From: Microdochium bolleyi
Taxonomy: Eukaryota > Ascomycota > Sordariomycetes > Xylariales > Microdochiaceae
NCBI GenBank assembly: GCA_001566295.1
Contig: KQ964266.1
Coordinates: forward strand, 372,001 to 436,000
DNA: 64,000 nucleotides
Direction of reading: 5' to 3'
In this document: piece by piece, positions 1-11,650 of the stretch
Layout: each line of letters begins with the position of its first letter
Numbering within the stretch: the stretch's first letter is position 1
Translations under genes and position numbers: made by a program
The notes under the pieces: generated by a model
Databases searched by the model: none
What the model was told of the DNA's origin: nothing
What the model saw: only the letters and a program-made list of their open reading frames with translations

Positions 1-1942
1 GCGGATCGCAAATCTGCAGGAAGAGTCAGCGACCATCACTGTAGAGGCTCAGCGCTTCCGAAAGCATCACAATCAGCTGGTAGATGGCTACAAAGAGCAG
101 GACCAGCTTAACTTTGCCAAGATTCAGGTATGTTTCTGTCTCTCTTGACTATCTTTATATAGTTGCCCTTTACTGAACGTCCGCGCAATGTCATAGGATT
201 TGGAAAGCAAGCTTCAAGAACTGCAGCTTGCCAACTCGAACAATGGCACTCCTGGTGGCACTGTTTCGCAGCCTATCAACTCGCAGCCTTCCAACCCCGT
301 GTCTGATGCAAAGAACATGGCCGTAGTCAAGTTCAATGGTTCCAAGACAGCACCTGCTGCAACTGCTGAGCAGAGCTCAAGATTGGTGGTCAGCGATTCC
401 AAGCAGCAGATCACATGCGGTGATCTCATGCCAATGGGGGCAGGTAAGTTCCAGAAAATTCTCGCAAACAACAACAATCCGCTCTTCAACCCCAAGGCTC
501 CATCTTGGGAGCCATCCATCGCGAGCACACCCAGTCCAGCTAAGGCGGCCCTGGGCAACACAGCCCGGCCCGCCTATGCTACCAACCCAATCGGCTCGGT
601 CAGCTCTGCCAGCTCGACCAGCATGGCCACTACTGGCTATCCCTATCGCGGTGGCGAGCCTCCTCGTGCACCCAAAGTGATGAGGATCGCAGAAGCGGCT
701 GCTCGGGCAGCTTCACGCGACCGCGCCGCCCAACATGGCCCCCATCGTCCTGATACGCCCTCCAACGGCCGAGCCAGTAATGAGGAGGCTGTCATGGCCC
801 CGTCTACTTTAGTCTTTGTGCTCAGAGACCATTCTGTTCTTGATGCTCGCTATGCCGAGGCCTTCGGCATAGTATGCCCTCCCACTGTGTTGCCCCCGTT
901 CAGCCCCAGCGGCATGGCCGACCAGACTGTAGTCACCTATCCGCTTCCCTCGACCAAAGAAGTCACGGAGCAGATGTGGATTCAGGCTCGCAGAAAGGCA
1001 ATCTGGGACTCCCACGACGCCAAGGCTGCGATCGAGCACATCTATGAAGTCACCAAGGGCTACGTGGTCCGCTGCCACGACGGAGCGCCGCCCGTCACTG
1101 CCAACAACGATCTGGTTATCTACGACCCTGACACCTGGTCTTACATGATCGGTCTCGTCTCCCCCAACGCCGATCACGGCTCGTCTCACATGAAGTTTCT
1201 CCTCAGCGAGCCTCACTACCGTCCTTTCATCATCGAGCGCATGATCGTGGACTACATCTTCACTAAGATGTTCAGCCCTTCCATCTTCATGGGTTACTCT
1301 GCTACCATGGACGACCACCTCTACGCGCTCCAGGACCAGCTCATGGGTCTAGGCTCTCGTAAGTTTCCCTTTTGTCACCTCCACTTCGCTTCTCATTATC
1401 ACGCATGTTGCGGGCCCGGCACTTTGTCGCTAACTCTCTACTATCTCATCTTCACAGTCAACCTGAGCTACAGCGATAACCGCGGACGCCTTCGCCAGCG
1501 CGTGGTCAACGACCACGCCAAGCTCGCCCGCGAGATCCTCGAGCAAAAAGATATTAATGCCTTCCGCCGCGTCGTCATCGACAAGCACGCCGTTGCCATC
1601 TTCCACCTTGTCAAGTCCCTGCGCTGCGTCAACGTCAGCGAGGCCGATTGCCTCCGCCTGCTCAAGGTCCTGTGCGGTGCCGTCTAGGAGGCGGCCACCA
1701 AGATCTGGACCAGCAACGCGACCATGCACTACTACTTCCCTCAGTGCGGTGGACCGCTCTGCATGGCCTCCATGAACATCCTCAACGAGAGACAGGTCGG
1801 CCAGAACATCTACCAGCTCCAGGGCTCAAGCGCACGAGTCATGTTTGTGGTCACTCCGACCTTGACACTGCGTGATGATAACCAAATGGGTTACCTCAAG
1901 ACCTTCGGCATCCGCAAGTCCGAGATCATCGTCACGAAATAA
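1..1942 (+). CDS. Coiled-coil hypothetical protein, 5'-truncated, interrupted by an in-frame TAG
   Basis: I do not recognise this family. The 5' end lies outside the window. Exons are 1-127, 197-1358 and 1458-1942; introns 128-196 (GTATGT..TAG) and 1359-1457 (GTAAGT..CAG). Exon 1 encodes a Q/E/K-rich probable coiled coil that continues into exon 2. A low-complexity Ser/Pro/Asn/Ala region follows, then a globular-looking C-terminal half. The frame meets TAG at 1685-1687 (Val-stop-Glu) but continues in the same frame with strong codon bias for 84 codons to TAA at 1940-1942, so the natural protein probably ended there. CAG-to-TAG (a CpA transition) or a sequencing error are simple explanations; readthrough or a cryptic intron ending at this TAG are alternatives. 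The second intron is 99 nt with no stop in frame, so its retention would keep the frame. Confidence 0.7.
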
Positions 1943-3211
1943 GGTACATGTTAAGAGGCTGTGGTCATTTGTGAAATTGTCTGCTAACTTTCACATACAC
2001 AGTTCGTGATAGAAATATGGCTTGTCCCAAGCCGGCTGGCTTCTTGCCAAGCACCGTGAAGCTCGTCTTTACTCGGGAAGCCTACCGCACTTCACTGCCA
2101 CATTGACCTGTCATGGGCGGAATTGTGCACAACAGGTTGATATTTGCTTTTTCTTTGTTTTGTTCACCGTTTGAGTCGCGGCCCTCTCCACCCCCAGTTG
2201 ACTTCCAGACGCTGTTTGATGCTTTCGGCATTCCTCGATTCGCCGGTCGCTCAACATCACGCCCTTCGTCGACATTGCCGACAGGGGAGCAAGGGGACCA
2301 GACTAGACGTTGATTTCCAGCACCATTTGAGACCACCAACCTTCCCTGCTTCTCATATCTTCCCAACACGCTGTTCACACACGACCGAGAACCCCTGGAC
2401 AACTGCCTGACAGGTCTTTTTCCGAGGACGATCAAACTGGAAAGTTTCTTGACCAGGATATCATTTTGTCATTTTTGGCCGTTGCGGACCAAGATCCAAG
2501 TGATCATAAACTGGAAGAGAAATGGGATTGAAGGAGACGGGTTTTGCTCATGTTTCGGCTGCCTAAGGGATCTCCTCCCATTGGCGCTTGCAGAAGAATG
2601 AGGTATGAAAAAGGGGGAGAAGTGAGAAGAGTTTAAGAAAATGGTGGTCTCCGTAAAGGAGGGAATAGATAGACACGAGAAAACGAGAAGATATTCTCAC
2701 AAAACAGTGCTTGCCGGGTTCCAGTGACGGTTGTATTTTACACATAACACTCTGGTTCAAATGCCTCCCAGCTGATGAGATTGCTTTCCCACCATCAGGG
2801 CCTCCCCAGACAGCGTCATGACGAACGAGGAGGCCAGCTAGCATAGTTCGCATGCTAGTCCACTTGCCGTGCCCAACAACTTTTCATCAGGTTTCCACAG
2901 TTTTCATGAGCTCGAACTGACGATGGCCACGACGAGTCTGTCTGCGATGGGCCGCTGACAAACATCGCAGACATCGCTCGCCTGTAAGAGCCGCAGCCTT
3001 GTCCCACCAAATGCGCCAAACTTAAATATCACCATCTCACGAAGAACACCAGATATCTCCATTGACCTCAGAATCCACTTTCACCAACTCCACCTTCTGA
3101 CTCCTCGTCCTCTCCACCAAGGTCCACAGCCTCTCTTCTAGCAGGATTCTGCAATATACTTGGCGGCCGACAACACGGCTCACGGCTCATCAAGCACTGA
3201 CTTGGTGTAGA
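1943..3211. other. Intergenic, no gene seen
   Basis: 3' flank of the first gene and upstream flank of the tRNA. Short open frames on both strands lack codon bias or recognisable motifs. I see no RNA gene or repeat here. Confidence 0.6.
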
Positions 3212-3341
3212 GGGAAGATGGCCGAGCGGTTATGGCGCTGCGTTCAGGCTGAAACTGGTCACTCGTGGCCGGTTCCAAGCAAAACCTGTTCAGTACTTCG
3301 CAGTGGAGCAATCCTCGTGGGTTCGAATCCCACTCTTCTCA
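3212..3341 (+). tRNA. tRNA-Leu(CAG) with a 49-nt intron
   Basis: A cloverleaf can be folded by eye. The acceptor arm GGGAAGA pairs with TCTTCTC (one G-T wobble), followed by discriminator A at 3341. The anticodon stem CTGCG (3238-3242) pairs with CGCAG (3299-3303). The loop reads TTCAGG plus T across the intron, giving anticodon CAG at 3245-3247. The intron 3249-3297 starts one base after the anticodon, the canonical position. The variable arm is long (GGA/TCC stem), as in type II tRNAs for Leu. The T arm is GTGGG-TTCGAAT-CCCAC. Expected to be transcribed by RNA polymerase III from internal A and B boxes, with splicing by the tRNA endonuclease. Confidence 0.93.
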
Positions 3342-3529
3342 GCAGTTTCTTTTTGCCAGTTTCTTAAAAGGCGTTGGCGGAAGAAACGAAAGTGAGTTGT
3401 CTTGTTTTGTTTTTGGTCATGGTGTTGTCATTGTCAAGTGGCTGTGGTTGGTGGCCGATGTTGGAGTTGTCTGCCAAAACAGTTGAATGGCTCGCCCCAT
3501 GTACTCGTGTCAGTCACACTCACCTGCAT

Positions 3530-5230
3530 CCCTCATGGCTAGGCTCAGGCAGCGATGCTCGTCCGAAGAATCGAGATGGGATCTTGTGGCGAATGATACA
3601 GTCTCTCAAGAGCCGGCAGGAAGACTTGGGAGTTGAGTGCCGTGATGCACGGTTCGGATCTGCTTTGCCCACACCCAGGAAAGCGTTCTGGCCGCTGAGG
3701 CTGTGTACATGTGTGGCCATCATGCCATAACCGCGGGCGAGCTGCTCGAATGCCATGACATTTTCGACGAGCTTAGGCATACCAGAAACCCCAAGGACCT
3801 CCCGGCCACGATGACTAAGTTTGATATGGCAGAGATCCAGACGAATAAGTGTTACCACTACTTCAGCACCCTGCGCTGGATCCAGGCTTTGAGGGAGGAT
3901 AGGGGAACATCAACCCTGTACATGCAGTTGAAAGGGAACTCGAATCTCCTCGTCCAAAACCCACTGGACAAAGTGTATTCTCTTCTCGGTTTACTGGCAC
4001 TCTACCGAACGATCTGGGCGCAATACAAGCCGACTATGCCAAGCCTGTACATCACCTATATGCCGAGATCGTGGATATCTTTCTGCGCCAAGAGGAGAAT
4101 CTCGATTTCCTGTGCTTCGCAGGCTTGGCCAATGGTCTGAATTCAGCAGTCAATCGCCCTGGGCTGCCATCATGGGCGCCAGACTGGGCAGCAATTTCAA
4201 CTGCCCAGGGCCATGACACGACCCTCCGCTCGCCCGGATTCGCCGTACCGCACGCGTAAAACAAGGCTCTCACAAGCTGCACACCAGAGCAGGGGATTCT
4301 CAGAATATTTGGCTTCACACTGGATGTTGGGAAGATATCTACCTCTGGTCAGATTCGTTCTCTAAGAGACATTATCGCCCAGGTCCGGGGATGCTTGGAG
4401 GAGAAGATAGATACACTGTGCATGACGGGCATCCCGCGGGTCCAGGCCATGATCTGCCTCATCATATGAATCTGCTCGGCAGAATGGCCGTGGTGCGCAG
4501 CATCGCCGACGCCATACACACTCGAGCCGGAGGCAGCGGTGGCCCATCTCGATGAGGATCAGTTCGACATGCTCGACACCACTTACCGAGCTCCCTCTAC
4601 CTCATCATGGGACTCATCCTCCTGTTCATCGGACGCCTTCGAGTACGACACTCTCATGGACCTAGACGAGGTCGCTGACCTCGAGAAGGCAGCCCAAAAG
4701 GAACCGGACCCTAGAATGATTCCGGGCCCGGAGGGTATCTGCGACATTCTCCTGGTCATGGCTGACAGTGTCATGATGTCGTATGGTGAGAACCCGATTC
4801 TTCAGCAGCGGTCTCGTCCCCGCCCGGCCCGTGAAAGATGCCATGGGCTGGATCCCACACGACCGCACCTTTACGTCGATCTTCCAGGAGGGCTGACTTG
4901 GCGGCTCGGACGCGCCCACCGACGTAGTCACGCTCTAGGAGTCAGACCTGATCTGGGAGCGTGATGAATTTCCAGACCAGCGCTGGCGCGACGCCTGGTG
5001 AGCGACGAGCACGCGACTGACGGGAGCGGAGAATGACCACGACCGGCTCAGGGCCTTCGCCGAGCGCGGCGAGCACCTTCTGTTCACGGAGCATGGGTCC
5101 ATCGGGCTGACAAACTGCGATGATGTGCCGCCCGAGGCGGACATCTTGGCCGTGCGGGCGTGTTATGAGTATCTGGTCATCTTGCGGAAGATATCTCGCC
5201 TCGCAGACACTGGTAGCCACGGGGTGAGCC
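3530..5230 (+). pseudogene. Decayed HET-domain (heterokaryon incompatibility) gene
   Basis: Fragments of a HET protein are recoverable only by changing frame. They are a WLGSGSD stretch near 3536; QESVLAAEAVYMCGHH at 3676-3723 with a following helix-rich block; DKVYSLLGL near 3968; then a different frame from about 4005 with YAKPVHHLYAEIV and LPSWAPDW, both typical HET blocks. Later pieces include a Ser/Asp-rich linker (4539-4800) and a C-terminal HET-type block (GEHLLFTEHGSIGL, 5059-5100). At least two frameshifts and several stops (for example TGA 3643, TAG 4936 and TGA 4999 in the best-fitting frames) preclude a full protein. The N-terminal part of the HET domain is absent; a tRNA lies 190 bp upstream. 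HET proteins trigger cell death on contact with incompatible partners, and fungal genomes carry many decayed copies. Confidence 0.7.
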
Positions 5231-6236
5231 AGAGACAGTTTGAATTTGAGGACGAGGAGTCCGAGGAGTTGGTGCTGATGGGCTCATTTCAGATCTTTGG
5301 GTTCATAAGAGTGAGGCATTCCTCGAGATCGATGGGATCGATGACCTGCTCGCTGTTGAGAGAGAGTTTGTGCTTCGGTAGTCCCACTTGCAAAATGTGT
5401 CTCTCCACATCACGAAGATGCTCCTCAATTAGGCCGTCACGTCGTCGATGAGTAAGTATAGGATCTCACAATCAAAGGGACCTCATGATCTGGACAATCT
5501 TGCACCATACTGGTAATGTGTACAGTAAGACCTATAGCCAGAGATGTCATCACGAGATCGTTCTTGTAGCGCACAACACACAGTCGACATAAGCCGATGT
5601 GCCACTTTCATCCTCTCGTCGTAATAACCCGATAGCTATGGAGTCTAGGCCATAGAACAGGCATGTGTCCAAGAATGACACCTGTAATTGCTGAGCTTTG
5701 GGCAGGTGTGTGTGAGATGAAAAGATTGTCTATTGTTCTCTTTCGTACTACTTCTGGCTGCACTAAACTTGAGGACCAAGGGCTGCGGTCCTGCGTACTC
5801 TCCACAAGAGGAACTAGACATTAGAGCAACCCACGAGAGATCTTTCCATCTACATATGAGTGAAAGTCACAATCTAGAGAAAATCCTGCACGCAGTATTT
5901 CGCCCAGTTACGGTAATTTTACATTATGTCTATGTTTAAGCAGCATAAACAATATCAGCCCTATCACAGGCGGTCATGCCGTGCGGTCCTTGCTGCTCCT
6001 CTCACAGTGAAGCGTTTAAAGACATTGAAAAGACATCTCCCCAGCATGCAGGCCGCAAGATCAAGCCTTTGCGCCGGAAACGCCCAACAACCAGAAGAAG
6101 TCGCCGCCACCAATGCCATCAAAGCCACCGAACTCCAGACTCCTCAATGACAAAAGACTACGTCTTCATCGCAGTCATGTCCGCCGAATTGCTTCTCCAG
6201 CCCAAAAATTAAGCGACGGATTCGTATTTAGTGAAA
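5231..6236. other. Intergenic, no gene seen
   Basis: Lies between the HET pseudogene and the 3' end of the vWA gene. It is more A/T-rich than neighbouring coding DNA and may contain the 3' UTR of the vWA gene. No conserved frame was found. Confidence 0.55.
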
Positions 6237-7256
6237 TTATGCGCGGCGAGTCTGCACGCGGTCCAACTTTCTGACGACGGCACCGAGCACAGTCTTCAGC
6301 ACCGTGTCCGCGGTGAGCGCCGTGCTGGTGTTTCCACCGCGAGAGCTACCGGACCCAGCTCTGTCATCAAAGGTGGTCGTGTCGACCATGTCACGCAAAT
6401 CGACATTAGTGCCCGATGCAAGCTCATCGTCAAGCTCCTTCAGCGCCTTCGCGGCGACAGGGTCGTTACCGACCTGGAAGAACTGGATGCCGACCTGATA
6501 TGGCGGCGCCTCCAGACGGTCGAGCACCTTGGCAAACTGGATAATCGTAGTATCCGGCTCGTCTGTGGGTGCTCCGTCAGTGATGACGATGATGTTGAGC
6601 GGCTTCAGGCAGGTCTCGTCGCCCGTCTGCTTCAGCTGCTCTTCGTACAATGTGAGGTAAGGCTTGAGAATCGCTCGCAATCTTGTCGCCGTGGGAGTAG
6701 CGCCGCTCGGTTTGACGCTATCAAAGATGGTCTGGACACGCTTGGGATCCGTGACGCCGCGGTAGCCCGTACCTGCCGAGCCTTTGGCCTTGTCGAGACC
6801 TTCCTTGGTCTTGTGGTTCAGGAAGTAGATGTCGACGCCGTCGGAGTCATGGGCGGTACACACGGGCACGATAGCTTTGAGCACTGCGCGCGTCTCTTCC
6901 CATCTGCGGCCCTGCATCGAGCCCGAGTCATCGACCAGGAAGATGGTGTCAAAGGAGGACAAGAAGGCGTGGGGGTCATTATCGGCCTGTACAGATTGTC
7001 TAGTGAGACGTGGATGAGCTTGGGTCGTTGACAGCGACGCTGATGGAGCAGGAGCAGCGGTTTGCGACGATGACTGGACGGACCTGGTGGCTTCCGTGTA
7101 CGATGGTGGCGGTGGTGCTGCCTGATCTGATTGTGATGCCGACGGCTGGCTCTTGGCCGACTGCTGCTGAGGCGATACGGGCGACGTGGCTGCGACCGAG
7201 GATGACTTGCGGAAGGGATTGGAGAACATCTTGGACAGTGACTCTGGCTTTCCCAT
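6237..7256 (-). CDS. von Willebrand factor A-domain protein with N-terminal PPxY motif
   Basis: A 339-aa product from the first ATG in the frame (7256), ending in TAA. The frame is open to about 7373, so an upstream exon adding Ser-rich sequence is possible. The N-terminal 80 residues are Ser/Gln/Pro-rich and include PPPPSY, a PPxY motif of the type bound by Rsp5/Nedd4 WW domains. The vWA domain follows with an intact metal-ion-dependent adhesion site: DDSGS (DxSxS), a Thr in GATPTATRL and Asp in ITDGAPTDE. This layout is common among cytosolic fungal vWA proteins, whose substrates are mostly unknown. The domain suggests a Mg-dependent protein-binding role, possibly in ubiquitin-linked trafficking. 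Uninterrupted by introns. Confidence 0.85.
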   Translation of the reverse strand: MGKPESLSKMFSNPFRKSSSVAATSPVSPQQQSAKSQPSASQSDQAAPPPPSYTEATRSVQSSSQTAAPAPSASLSTTQAHPRLTRQSVQADNDPHAFLSSFDTIFLVDDSGSMQGRRWEETRAVLKAIVPVCTAHDSDGVDIYFLNHKTKEGLDKAKGSAGTGYRGVTDPKRVQTIFDSVKPSGATPTATRLRAILKPYLTLYEEQLKQTGDETCLKPLNIIVITDGAPTDEPDTTIIQFAKVLDRLEAPPYQVGIQFFQVGNDPVAAKALKELDDELASGTNVDLRDMVDTTTFDDRAGSGSSRGGNTSTALTADTVLKTVLGAVVRKLDRVQTRRA

Positions 7257-8565
7257 CTTGAGGGATGTGTGGGCGCTCGAAGCCGAGAATGAGGTGCTGA
7301 CGCTGGCGTTGCTACTATGAGGTCTGCTGGGTAGATCTTTGTCGAAAAGTCTTAGTTTGTCTGATGATGGCAACGTCAGATGATGTCAGGGAGAAGCTGA
7401 TGTGAGTGTGTGAGGTGAAAGGACAGAAGTGGAAGGAGCAGATGACGGTTGCGCCTACTAGCAGAGCTTGCTTTAAGTTGCTTCGTCTTTGCTGTTTGCT
7501 ACGAAAATGACAGCCAACATTGGCAGTTACTTACATGTTTCAAATTTCTTCCTGAGGATGATTTCTCTTGGAGACAAAATATTTGTTGGAATGCTATTGT
7601 ATGTGCAACAACCAATTACTGCAGGGTGTTGGTTTGTTCCCGCGGATCACGGCTCAATGGTACTTCCACCGAACGGAACACCACACGCGCCATACTGACT
7701 TTACTTATATCGCTCTTCATTCCTGCATCGTTCCGCCGGTCCGAGATGTCCGGCTGAAGTTTACTGACTTTTGCATGCTGAGTGCCTCATAAGGCACATT
7801 TACGTGCAGAGCCGCGCTCACCGTGGTCCGGCCGCCCACAGTCTATGGGACTAATCAGGCAAGCCGGGGCAGTGCCGGAGCCACCAAGCAGAGCCCTCGC
7901 CCGGCTGGTGTCGCAGCGGTGGCGTTCAGGGAAATTGAAGCCCATCCGGGATAAAAGGATTTGGACGCCTGAACCTTGTCTGAGGCTTTGACGTTGCTGA
8001 GACTGTTCCTGTGCCTGGGGGCGATGGTGTGGTGTGCCCGTGGCGGCTGTGAAAGGGGGCGCAGCAGGCGCAGTCACCACCTGCATCCATCCGGAGCCGA
8101 GCCGGACTTGACGCAAGGTACTCCGGGAGGCTGACTGGGAAATGGAGTTTGGCTGACGAAATTAATGGGATTGTGCATCCAGAAGATTATCGGAATCTTT
8201 TCCTAAAGGTGTGGCACCGTACGCTGGCGTTTCAGTCACATGCTCTCTCGCCTCTGAGGCGCAGCATTAGACAAAATGCTGTACAGCCTCTGTCACCAAC
8301 ATACACTGCACATTTTTGTACGAAGGGATCAGGAGGATTTGACATGCTCTAAGACTTTCAGATGTTCTACGTTAATGCTTCATTGTATTTCCACACTAAA
8401 GGCTTTTGTTCTTGGGCGACCGTGATTGTATAATTCTGTCTAGATCGGCACGATGAGGCACTCAGTATGCAGTAAATGTACTTCTCAACCCAAATTTGCC
8501 ACCGGTGCCAGGGAACCAATGTGCCAACCACAAAATTACCTTCAAGCAAGAAAGAGACAATTATC
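7257..8565. other. Intergenic: vWA promoter side and YSH1 3' flank
   Basis: Both neighbours are on the minus strand, so this holds the upstream region of the vWA gene and the 3' UTR of YSH1. A pyrimidine-rich stretch (minus strand, about 7380-7450) precedes the vWA gene and could be its 5' UTR. No further gene or RNA recognised. Confidence 0.55.
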
Positions 8566-11500
8566 TCAACCCCAAAGAGGAGCTGTAACCTCGACAGCCC
8601 TCTCAACGACAGCCTTGACCCTATCGGCGAAGACCTTTTGCGCACACTCGACCTCGAGGTCCTCAAGCCACACGGTCGCCGACATCTTGTCGACCTTGAT
8701 CGCCACGCCAGGTACAGGGATGCCGAGCTTGTGCAGCCTGTCGAGCTCCGCCTTCTGACGCTGCTGGAGGGCTTTCTCATCCTCATCGTCCTCGCCGTCC
8801 GCGGCCTCGTCCATGGCTGTGGACTCGAAATCGGCGTCTCCCCCCTCAGCCTTGACTTTCTTGGCCTCACTGGCAGCAGCACTGTCGGCAACACGTGGTG
8901 CGGCCAGCTTGGGGAGTTCTACGGGCGAGACGTTGTCCTTGCCGAACTGCGCCTCGAGGAACATGAAGAGCCGGTCAAGACGGTCCTCGGGCGTCGTGTT
9001 GGCGTGCAAGTTGCGCGTGGGCAGGGCATGCGTGTGGGAATGCTTACTGGAGGACTCTGTATATTTATTGTCGGTGATTAGTAACCCGGTCCGCAAGTGC
9101 CGTGCAGAAACTTCAAGGGGACGCGTTTGTGCACTTACGCTTCACAGCCGCAGGACTGCTCTCGGTCGACAGCAGCACCGCCATGACGGCATCAGCGATG
9201 CCGTCATTGAGCATGTTGCCCTCCCACTCGAGCTCAACCTCGCCGTTGCTGCGGTACCGCACCGTCACGCAACCCATGACGAGATAGGCCGCCACGAGCT
9301 GTGTAACTTCCTCGTCTACCATGTCCTCTTCGGACTCTTCCTGCTTGCCATCGCCATTGGCTGTGTCGCCGTTCTGACTCTTCTTGGTCTTGGATTCGGG
9401 AAGCTCTTCGATGCTGCCAAATGTGCCCTCAAGCGCCCATTTGATCAAGTCAATACCGGCAGCGCTCAGCGTGAACCGCTGTCGGCAGGCAATTGTAGAC
9501 GTCGTCAAGCCTGCGTACTCTCTAAGGTCTTCGGGGTCCATAAGTGACATTTTGAAGTCATTTTGTACGATGACGCCGGAGATCAGCTCGGCTTCTTGGT
9601 CGTCTGGTGTTGGCAGCTGTTGCGGTGGCGGGATCGTGGCAAGCTTGCCCACAACCTTAGCAACCTTATCAGTCTTGAACGGAATCTTGAGCTCCTCGCA
9701 ATTCCGAGGGCTGAAGACCTTGACCTTGTCGACCTTGTTGGCGTTGAGGGACAGCAGTTTCGACTTGAGCCGCATCATGTTGTGCTGTTCACCGTGTACC
9801 AGGATCTGTGTCTGTTAGTATTGATGCTAGGCTTCTGCGCGCGACCGGGCTGTGACAACTTACGACTACTGGTGCTCCAACCTCTTCGATGAAGTCTTTA
9901 TTCTCCGTGCCGTCAACGTGCGCCGCGAACGAGTACTCGGCGACACTGCACCTTCTCGGAATGAGCACCTTCTCCGAATCAGCGCCAGGCCCTCTGCGAA
10001 TTGCATTCGTGTTGCGGGACATGACGGCCTGGATCTGATCAGGCTCTTGAACGATCTGCTTGGCCATGGTGCCCTCTACACTGTAACCAGTGATGATGAC
10101 GCCGTTTTTCTCGTTGGGCGCCCACCGTTCAAGTAGTTCTCTACTGACGCCGTTCTGCAGCATACCTGGGGCTGCGAGCATGACGCAGCCGCCAACGTCC
10201 TCAAACCTGTCGAGGCTCTTCAGGGAGCGAATGTACTTGAAGTCCCACGGTCCACCCTTTCCAGCGGCGCCACCAGAAGCCTCGGCCTCGGCCATCCTCT
10301 CGCGGAACAAGCGCTTGATATTATCGTTCATTGCTCCGACGTATGTCTGGTACACCAGCATACATTTTCGCGCAAGATTACTGGCGTAGTAAATTGGGAA
10401 CTTCTGGAACTCCTCGTGCTTGTCCCAGTACTCATCGAGGATAAGAAGTAGCTCCTGGGCTCTTCCCAGCGCGAAGACTGGCAGTAGCGCGCGGCCGCCA
10501 CGGTTGAGAATGTTGGTGATCGACTTCATGAGGGCCTGTTCCCTCTCCATCCGCGGGACGTGGGTAGAGACGCCATAGGTCGACTCTGTGATGAGGACAT
10601 CAATCTTGACACCTCTGGGGACCTCAGCAGACACCAGATGCCTATCGTGCTCCCGAGAATAGTCGCCGGTGAAGAAGATCTTGAGACCGGCGATCTCGAT
10701 GAGGTACATGGCTGCACCCAGGACATGGCCAGCCGGGTAAGGCGTGATACGTATTGATGAGATCGTATGCGTGGTGTGGTAGTCAATTGCCTCGATCTGG
10801 GGGAATGTGTTGAGATGATCCTGCTCGGTATATACAGGCTGGGAGGTCGAGTTCGACGAGGTATTTCCTACTCGTATGCTGTCCTGGATGAGCCATTTGT
10901 AGATGGCCTTGGTGGGATGGGTCATAAAGACCCGTCCCCTAAAGTTTGTCTTCGCCAAGACATATGGTAATGATGCGGCGTGATCAATGTGAAAGCTTTT
11001 TGGAATCTCGTCAGCTCGGTGGTCACTGGAGTGTAGACAGAAGGCGTCATGACAATGTGCTTTGGGTGCAGGATTTCACGGGAACGAAGAAGCGGATCAG
11101 GAAGCCAAAGGGAGAACAACTTTTATTGATAGCTGATGTATCTACCCCGACTTGGGCTGCAAACAGCGAACACGCCAGGCGCGATGGAGGCAGAACGCGC
11201 ATGGCGGCCGCAGTATCGCAGCATCGCGGGCAGGACATTTCCAACCTTCCCAAATCCAGCTTACAACATACAGTGGCAAACAGGCAAGAGGATGAATGGT
11301 GGCAAGGCAAGCATATCACAATCAAAGGCGGTACTTACTGGGTAATGAGAAGGACGTCAACGGTACTCAAATCAAAGTCATCGAAGAATGGCAACGCTGC
11401 AAGGCCATCATAGGCAGGATGTTGGCCAGCGTCAAGCTAGGGAAAGAAAGGGCAATGTTAGCTATGGTCAGCTCCGCCAACAGGGAAATGGACCTACCAT

Positions 11501-11650
11501 GACTGTCTTGCCCTTGTACTGCACGATGTGGCAGGACCTGCCGACCTCGTTGCCGCCTCCAAGACAGAGAAACATGAGCTCGTCTGCGGGATCCACAGGC
11601 TCGTCCGTCACAGGCGTGGCCATGGCCGCGGCCTTCCTCTTCGACGCCAT
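8566..11650 (-). CDS. YSH1: Endoribonuclease YSH1 (CPSF-73 subunit of mRNA cleavage and polyadenylation factor)
   Basis: Five exons: 11650-11498, 11436-11339, 10995-9864, 9805-9139 and 9056-8566, giving 846 aa, the usual length for fungal Ysh1. All introns have GT..AG ends; intron 2 is unusually long (343 nt) and splits the first His codon of the catalytic motif. The protein is the zinc-dependent nuclease that cuts pre-mRNA before poly(A) addition. The metallo-beta-lactamase motif HFHIDH lies near residues 84-89, with further metal-site residues in PAGHVLG (about 174) and FFTGDYS (about 195). A beta-CASP domain follows. The C-terminal third is divergent and acidic, typical of the part contacting other CPF subunits. 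Shares an upstream region with divergent TAF4. Confidence 0.96.

Noticed and set aside
6231..7031. Plus-strand 266-codon frame opposite the vWA gene
   Set aside because: Antisense shadow of the vWA coding sequence, without motifs and starting from a non-ATG region.
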